From the NCBI GenBank assembly GCA_910578085.1, contig CAJTPM010000007.1:62001-126000 (forward strand): a DNA stretch of 64,000 nucleotides. Reading direction: 5' to 3'. A program made the translations under genes and the position numbers. The notes beneath the pieces are model-generated. The model had not been told where the DNA came from. It made no database searches and worked only from the letters and a program-made list of their open reading frames with translations. This stretch comes from an uncultured Lachnospiraceae bacterium. Its GTDB lineage: Bacteria; Bacillota; Clostridia; Lachnospirales; Lachnospiraceae. Below, piece by piece: positions 59,448-64,000 of this stretch (position 1 is its first letter; each line of letters starts with the position of its first letter).

Positions 59448-61688
59448 ATGAATTCTGATTTTAGGTCATCCTTTAATCCCCAATACTATGTTTCGGCAAT
59501 GCGCCCTGTGTTTAATAAGCGGGCATTATATTCGGATAATACGGAAAACTATATTTATCCGGCAGAGCCAGCTCCGTACAGTGAGGTGACAGTGCGTTTC
59601 CGGGCAGAGAGAAATAACATTGACTGTGTTTTCCTGGAGCGGAATGGGACTTCCCATCTGATGGAGAAAACGGAAGAGACAGACTTATTTGAGTATTATG
59701 AGCTGGTACTGGAACTGGAAAATGAAAGTATTTCCTATTGCTTTAAAGTGCAGTCCGGAAAAATGGTACTTTATTTTGATCAGCGCGGTGCGGTAAAGGA
59801 AGCGGATCCGGATTATTATTTTATGATTATTCCAGGGTTTAAGACACCGAACTGGGCAAAGGGCGCCGTTATGTACCAGATCCTGATCGACCGTTTTTAT
59901 AATGGAGATAAGAACAACGATGTGCTGGACAGGGAATATTTTTACATCGGTGATTACTCCTGTCGGGTGCCGGAGGAACAGTGGGATAAATATCCTGCAC
60001 AGATGGGAATTCGGGAATTTTACGGAGGAGACCTGCAGGGTGTTCTGGATAAACTGGATTATCTGGAAGGCCTTGGAATAGAGGTTATTTATTTTAATCC
60101 GTTGTTTGTATCTCCCTCCAACCATAAATATGATATTCAGGATTACGAGTATATAGATCCCCATATTGGCAGGATTGTCTATGATGAGGGAGAATTACTT
60201 CCGGATGGACAAAAAGAAAACCGGTTTGCATCCCGTTATATTAACCGTGTGACAGATAGGCGGAATCTCGAAGCAAGCAATGAATTTTTTGCAAAATTTA
60301 TTGAAGAGGCACATAAACGGGGGATTCGTGTTATTATAGACGGCGTATTTAATCATTGCGGCTCTTTTAACAAATGGCTGGATAGAGAGAGGATCTACGA
60401 GGAAGCGGCGGGATATGAGAAGGGAGCTTATGTCTCAGGGGAGAGTCCCTATCGCAACTGGTTCTTGTTTCATGACCAGAATCCGGCCAAATGGCCGTAT
60501 AACAATACGTATGACGGCTGGTGGGGGCATGATACACTGCCGAAACTTCATTACGAAGGATCTCAGGAATTGATGGAATATATTTTGTGGATCGGCGAGA
60601 AATGGGTTTCTCCTCCTTACAGTGCCGATGGCTGGCGTCTGGATGTGGCGGCGGATCTTGGGATGTCGTCGGAGATGAATCATCATTTCTGGCAGGAATT
60701 TCGTAAGCGGGTGAAGAGGGCTAATCCTGATGCCCTGATTCTGGCGGAGCAGTACGGGAATCCGAAGCCGTGGCTGAACGGAAAAGAGTGGGACAGTGTT
60801 ATGAACTATGACGCTTTCATGGAGCCTGTGACCTGGTTTTTGACCGGTATGGAGAAACACAGCGATGATTTTCGGATGGATATGCTGGGACATGCCGATA
60901 ATTTCTGGGGAGCCATGAAATATAACGGAGCAAGACTCATGGGACCTGCGAGAATGGTTGCGATGAATGAACTGTCAAATCATGATCATTCCCGTTTTCT
61001 GACAAGAACGAACCGCAAAGTGGGGCGAACTAACTATATGGGGCCGGAAATGGCAGAAAGAGAGATCAATAAAGCCGTTTTCCGGGAAGCTGTTGCGATT
61101 CAGATGACATGGACGGGTGCGCCTACTGTTTATTATGGCGATGAGGCCGGGGTATGTGGTTTTACTGATCCTGATAACAGAAGGACTTATCCCTGGGGAC
61201 ATGAAGATACCGAACTGATCCGTTTTCATCAGGAGATAATAAAGATTCATAAATCCAGACCCGAACTGCGAACAGGTTCTCTGAAACCGATTATCGGAGA
61301 GTTTAATCTGATTGCCTTTGGACGTTTCAGTGACAGCTCCCGCACACTTACAGTGATCAATAACAATGACCATGAAGTAACGAGAAAACTGGAAGTATGG
61401 GCGTTAGGTGTACCAAAAGAGGCAAAGATGGTGCGCGTTATGCTCACGGATGAGAATGGATTTACGACAGAGCCGGTGGAGTATAAGGTGGAAGGCGGAA
61501 GGCTTGAAGTCACTCTTGGCAGAACTTCTGCGGCGATCTTCTGTCAGGAAGAAAATGGGCAGAAAAATTATATAGATAAGAAGCAGGAAGAGAGAATAGA
61601 AAGTCCGACAATTTTTGAACATGAGAATCCGGGAGCAGAGAAACAGGCGAGGTCAGTTTTTGAGAAATTGCAGAGCCGATTAAAGTAA
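59448..61688 (+). CDS. GH13 alpha-glucanase, neopullulanase/alpha-glucosidase-like
   Basis: A 746-residue enzyme of alpha-glucan breakdown. The N-terminal 130 residues are a beta-sandwich (CBM34-like place), then the barrel starts at GAVMYQILIDRFYNGD. Catalytic groups are Asp399 (DGWRLDVAADLG), Glu434 (LILAEQYGNP) and Asp513 (ELSNHDHSRF). No signal peptide is visible, so it is probably cytoplasmic and acts on imported maltodextrin. The last 40 residues are charged and outside the family core. Confidence 0.92.
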   Translation: MNSDFRSSFNPQYYVSAMRPVFNKRALYSDNTENYIYPAEPAPYSEVTVRFRAERNNIDCVFLERNGTSHLMEKTEETDLFEYYELVLELENESISYCFKVQSGKMVLYFDQRGAVKEADPDYYFMIIPGFKTPNWAKGAVMYQILIDRFYNGDKNNDVLDREYFYIGDYSCRVPEEQWDKYPAQMGIREFYGGDLQGVLDKLDYLEGLGIEVIYFNPLFVSPSNHKYDIQDYEYIDPHIGRIVYDEGELLPDGQKENRFASRYINRVTDRRNLEASNEFFAKFIEEAHKRGIRVIIDGVFNHCGSFNKWLDRERIYEEAAGYEKGAYVSGESPYRNWFLFHDQNPAKWPYNNTYDGWWGHDTLPKLHYEGSQELMEYILWIGEKWVSPPYSADGWRLDVAADLGMSSEMNHHFWQEFRKRVKRANPDALILAEQYGNPKPWLNGKEWDSVMNYDAFMEPVTWFLTGMEKHSDDFRMDMLGHADNFWGAMKYNGARLMGPARMVAMNELSNHDHSRFLTRTNRKVGRTNYMGPEMAEREINKAVFREAVAIQMTWTGAPTVYYGDEAGVCGFTDPDNRRTYPWGHEDTELIRFHQEIIKIHKSRPELRTGSLKPIIGEFNLIAFGRFSDSSRTLTVINNNDHEVTRKLEVWALGVPKEAKMVRVMLTDENGFTTEPVEYKVEGGRLEVTLGRTSAAIFCQEENGQKNYIDKKQEERIESPTIFEHENPGAEKQARSVFEKLQSRLK

Positions 61689-61777
61689 TAGATCGAGATT
61701 GAGTATTCTGCGGAGCTGTGATTCAGGCAGGGAAAAGTCTTAGAAATGCCTGCAGACAGCGGAAGGGATATGGTTTT

Positions 61778-62482
61778 ATGATGACACCGGATAAGTTATA
61801 TACGGCCGGGGATATGGTAAGAATCGGTTGTAATGAGTGTAAGGGGTGTTCTTATTGCTGTCAGGAGATGGGGGAGTCGGTTGTACTGACTCCCTTTGAT
61901 ATTTGTGAACTGACACGACATCTCGGAAAAAGTTTTGATGAGTTGATGGAAGACAAAATAGAGCTTTATATGACGGATGGTATGGTATTGCCGAATCTGA
62001 AGATGACAGAAGGAACGGCCGCCTGCAGATCTCGAGAGGTCTGTGGCTTTTTAAGTGAGGAGGGCAGGTGCAGTATCCATGAATTCCGGCCGGGGCTGTG
62101 CAGACTGTTTCCGCTTGGCAGAAATTATGAAATACGAAAGATCGAAACGAAGGATGGAATGCGGGAAATCAAGGGTTTTCGATATTTTGTTGTAAAGGAT
62201 TCCTGCCCGAAGCTGCCCGGGACAAAAGTGAAAATAGAAAAATGGCTGGGGATTCCTGATCTGAAGAGGTATGAGGGATTTATTACCACATGGCATTATT
62301 TTTGCAAAGAGTTTCAGGAAAAAATGTGGAAGTATCTGGAGTCAGGAGAGGAAAGAAAGGTAAAGAGATTAAATCTCACTATGCTGGAGCTGTTTTATAG
62401 AATACCTTATGAGGACGAATGGGATTTTTATGAGCAGTTTCAGGAGAGGATGGGGAGATTTCTGAATAATACGGAGGAGTAA
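61778..62482 (+). CDS. YkgJ-type cysteine cluster protein
   Basis: A 234-residue protein with the zinc- or iron-chelating Cys cluster: GCNECKGCSYCCQEMGESVV and, further on, CSIHEFRPGLCRLFPLGRNY (the CRxFP motif). Members are thought to bind metal; the exact role is not known. ATG 61778 follows GGAAGGGATATGG; the frame is open to 61718. It ends 17 bases before the acyltransferase gene. Confidence 0.85.
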   Translation: MMTPDKLYTAGDMVRIGCNECKGCSYCCQEMGESVVLTPFDICELTRHLGKSFDELMEDKIELYMTDGMVLPNLKMTEGTAACRSREVCGFLSEEGRCSIHEFRPGLCRLFPLGRNYEIRKIETKDGMREIKGFRYFVVKDSCPKLPGTKVKIEKWLGIPDLKRYEGFITTWHYFCKEFQEKMWKYLESGEERKVKRLNLTMLELFYRIPYEDEWDFYEQFQERMGRFLNNTEE

Positions 62483-62499
62483 AGGGGTGGAATACAGAA

Positions 62500-63561
62500 G
62501 TGAAAAGAATTCGATATTTTGATTTGCTGAGAGTGATTTGTTTTAGTATTGTGGTTTTTTATCATATGATGATTCAGTTGTACTTTAATGGGATGTTTGC
62601 GATGGATGCAATAGAGCCCTTTTTTGTCACTGCAAACATAAATACAGGAGTGGTTGCCGTAACCTTATTTTTTATGCTGTCAGGGGCCAGCCTCGTGATC
62701 AGCACAAAGGATTCTGTAGACTGGAAGCAATTCTATATAAAGAGGTTCATAAGATTGCTGTTTCCGTTTTATTTTGTTAATATCTGCTGGTTTATCGTAC
62801 GGGCAATCAGGGCGAAGAGTATCTTTGCATTGATAGAGGGGATCGCACCATGGAAGATTCTGTTAGGCGTTCTGGGGATTGATGAGTGGCTTACGCTATA
62901 TGGTGTATCCGGCTTCAGTCAGGGGATAGGGGAATGGTTTCTGGGGTGTCTTATCATTCTGTATGTTTTATTCCCGATATTCAGAAAGCTGATGCTTAAA
63001 AATAAAATATTGTTTTCTGCGATAGTAATCTCCGTATATGTAGCGGTGATATATAATTATTCATCATCAATACCAGTCTATCAGAACATTCTGGTAAAAG
63101 GGTGCGAGTTTATTTTTGGAATGTATCTGGGAGCGTATCAGGGCAGCCTGAACAAAAAAGCAGTAGTGGTTTCTCTGCCGGTAGTTGTTTTCTATCTGAC
63201 GGGAAAGACGCCTCTTGGCATAAACAGTGCGGTGAATATTACGGTATGTGCACTTGCCTTTTTTATTACGGTTTCGTTTACAGAAAATATTTTGCAGAAA
63301 AGTACATATTTTTACAAATGGATAGCTTTTTTAAGTGGCTGTTCCTATGAATTATTTTTAATACATCACCTGGTGATTTATACCCTTACACCGATTGCAA
63401 AACAATATATGCATAACAAAACACATGTGTTAGTGTTGTTTATTATAGAACTGGCAGTAATGGGGATTTTAACTCTGGCAGTCAAAAACATTTGTGATTA
63501 CTTTATAAAACGTATTAAAGGGCGGGCGTTGCCTTCCGCCGGTAATATAGAGGGCATCTGA
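62500..63561 (+). CDS. acyltransferase 3 family membrane protein
   Basis: A 353-residue protein with about ten membrane segments. It starts with RIRYFDLLRVICFSIVVFYH, the acyltransferase-3 signature with conserved Arg and His, and has GVVAVTLFFMLSGASLVIST. Members move acetyl or other acyl groups to cell-surface sugars. Codon and base use are more AT-rich than in the genes before. The start is GTG 62500, with a weak ribosome site. Confidence 0.88.
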   Translation: MKRIRYFDLLRVICFSIVVFYHMMIQLYFNGMFAMDAIEPFFVTANINTGVVAVTLFFMLSGASLVISTKDSVDWKQFYIKRFIRLLFPFYFVNICWFIVRAIRAKSIFALIEGIAPWKILLGVLGIDEWLTLYGVSGFSQGIGEWFLGCLIILYVLFPIFRKLMLKNKILFSAIVISVYVAVIYNYSSSIPVYQNILVKGCEFIFGMYLGAYQGSLNKKAVVVSLPVVVFYLTGKTPLGINSAVNITVCALAFFITVSFTENILQKSTYFYKWIAFLSGCSYELFLIHHLVIYTLTPIAKQYMHNKTHVLVLFIIELAVMGILTLAVKNICDYFIKRIKGRALPSAGNIEGI

Positions 63562-63699
63562 TGCGAGAATACGAAAGAAACTTCCGAATATTTCAAGTTA
63601 ATCAATTGCTGATGATTGGTATTGCTCTACTGTACGAATTATAATATCTCTATAATGACAGTAATAAAAAGACTGATTGTGACGGAAAAGGAAGTTATC

Positions 63700-63852
63700 A
63701 TGAGACCAATCATCCCCAGGTTGTTCGACAGGGAAGAAACGAATCTTGAGAGCGGAAGACTGTTAAAGGATTATGCGAAAAAAGTCCGCTCTGTCCTCCT
63801 TTCCGGAGTTGAATGGATTTTCTGCAGGCAATCTGTTTTCATAAAATATTAA
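63700..63852 (+). CDS. possible small protein
   Basis: A 50-residue frame preceded by GGAAAAGGAAG. It has LESGRLLKDYAKKVRSVLLS, a basic helix. No family is recognised, and the remainder of 63562-64000 shows no gene; it may be noise. Low confidence. Confidence 0.3.
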   Translation: MRPIIPRLFDREETNLESGRLLKDYAKKVRSVLLSGVEWIFCRQSVFIKY

Positions 63853-64000
63853 GGTGAACTTAATAGAAAGATCATGTGAAAATATGGTAAGATACAGAGC
63901 AGATAAAAAATATCATGAGCAGAAAAGTACATCAAAGGAAGAAACGAATGTATGGAAGAGATAAAAACATAGGAACACATTCGTAAAGTAATATGTTATG

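Overview
The window holds two different pieces of DNA. Bases 1 to about 24,200 are the late half of a tailed temperate phage (siphovirus, HK97-type head), integrated as a prophage or captured at its edge. From about 24,200 to the end is ordinary chromosome of a low-to-mid GC, spore-forming Firmicute. The YabP/YabQ/SpoIIE sporulation genes, the hup-rqcP-yabP-yabQ-divIC-spoIIE-tilS-hpt-ftsH order, the TSCPD protein and the sugar ABC transporters fit Clostridia, most likely Lachnospiraceae. That taxonomic placement is inference.

Phage part, left to right, all on the + strand: the end of an ArpU/RinA-like late regulator, an HNH nuclease, small and large terminase, portal, ClpP-type prohead protease, HK97 capsid protein, four head-tail connector genes, major tail protein, tail assembly chaperones joined by a probable -1 frameshift, a tape measure protein with five near-identical 120-bp repeats, distal tail protein, a ReqiPepy6 Gp37-like tail protein and a fibre-like protein. 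Then comes a complete diversity-generating retroelement (DGR): a C-type-lectin/FGE-fold target gene with variable repeat VR at its 3' end, a GNRA-loop hairpin just downstream, avd, template repeat TR and a reverse transcriptase with a YMDD active site. VR and TR are 128 nt each and differ at 12 positions, 11 of them adenines in TR. This is the most interesting system in the window. A lysis module follows (membrane protein, holin, three-domain endolysin), then an accessory segment with a palindromic operator, a ribbon-helix-helix protein, a HIRAN-like protein and an IS30-family transposase that is the last phage gene before the chromosome.

Chromosomal part: a CPA2 cation/proton antiporter; a GH25 lysozyme; an ECF sigma and anti-sigma pair; convergent murG and a TSCPD protein; an unknown membrane protein with a candidate structured RNA leader; and pgi. 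Next is a sugar-sensing block: a YesM-type histidine kinase, a membrane-anchored sugar-binding protein and an AraC-type response regulator broken by an 8-G run. An AraR-type regulator is divergent from an operon of ABC sugar transporter plus SIS deglycase, PfkB kinase and TIM-barrel epimerase that resembles the frl (fructoselysine/Amadori product) pathway. A LacI regulator follows, then a second ABC transporter of the YtfQ-YtfR-YtfT-YjfF type. The conserved hup to ftsH cell division, sporulation and housekeeping cluster comes next. The window ends with a GH13 amylase-like enzyme, a YkgJ-type cysteine cluster protein and an acyltransferase.

The parts fit together as follows. In the phage, the DGR would rewrite the tip of a probable receptor-binding protein of the same virion whose tail is built by the genes before it. 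In the chromosome, the binding protein-kinase-regulator set probably senses the sugar carried by the Ytf-like transporter, while the LacI-type tandem operators probably control the frl-like operon.
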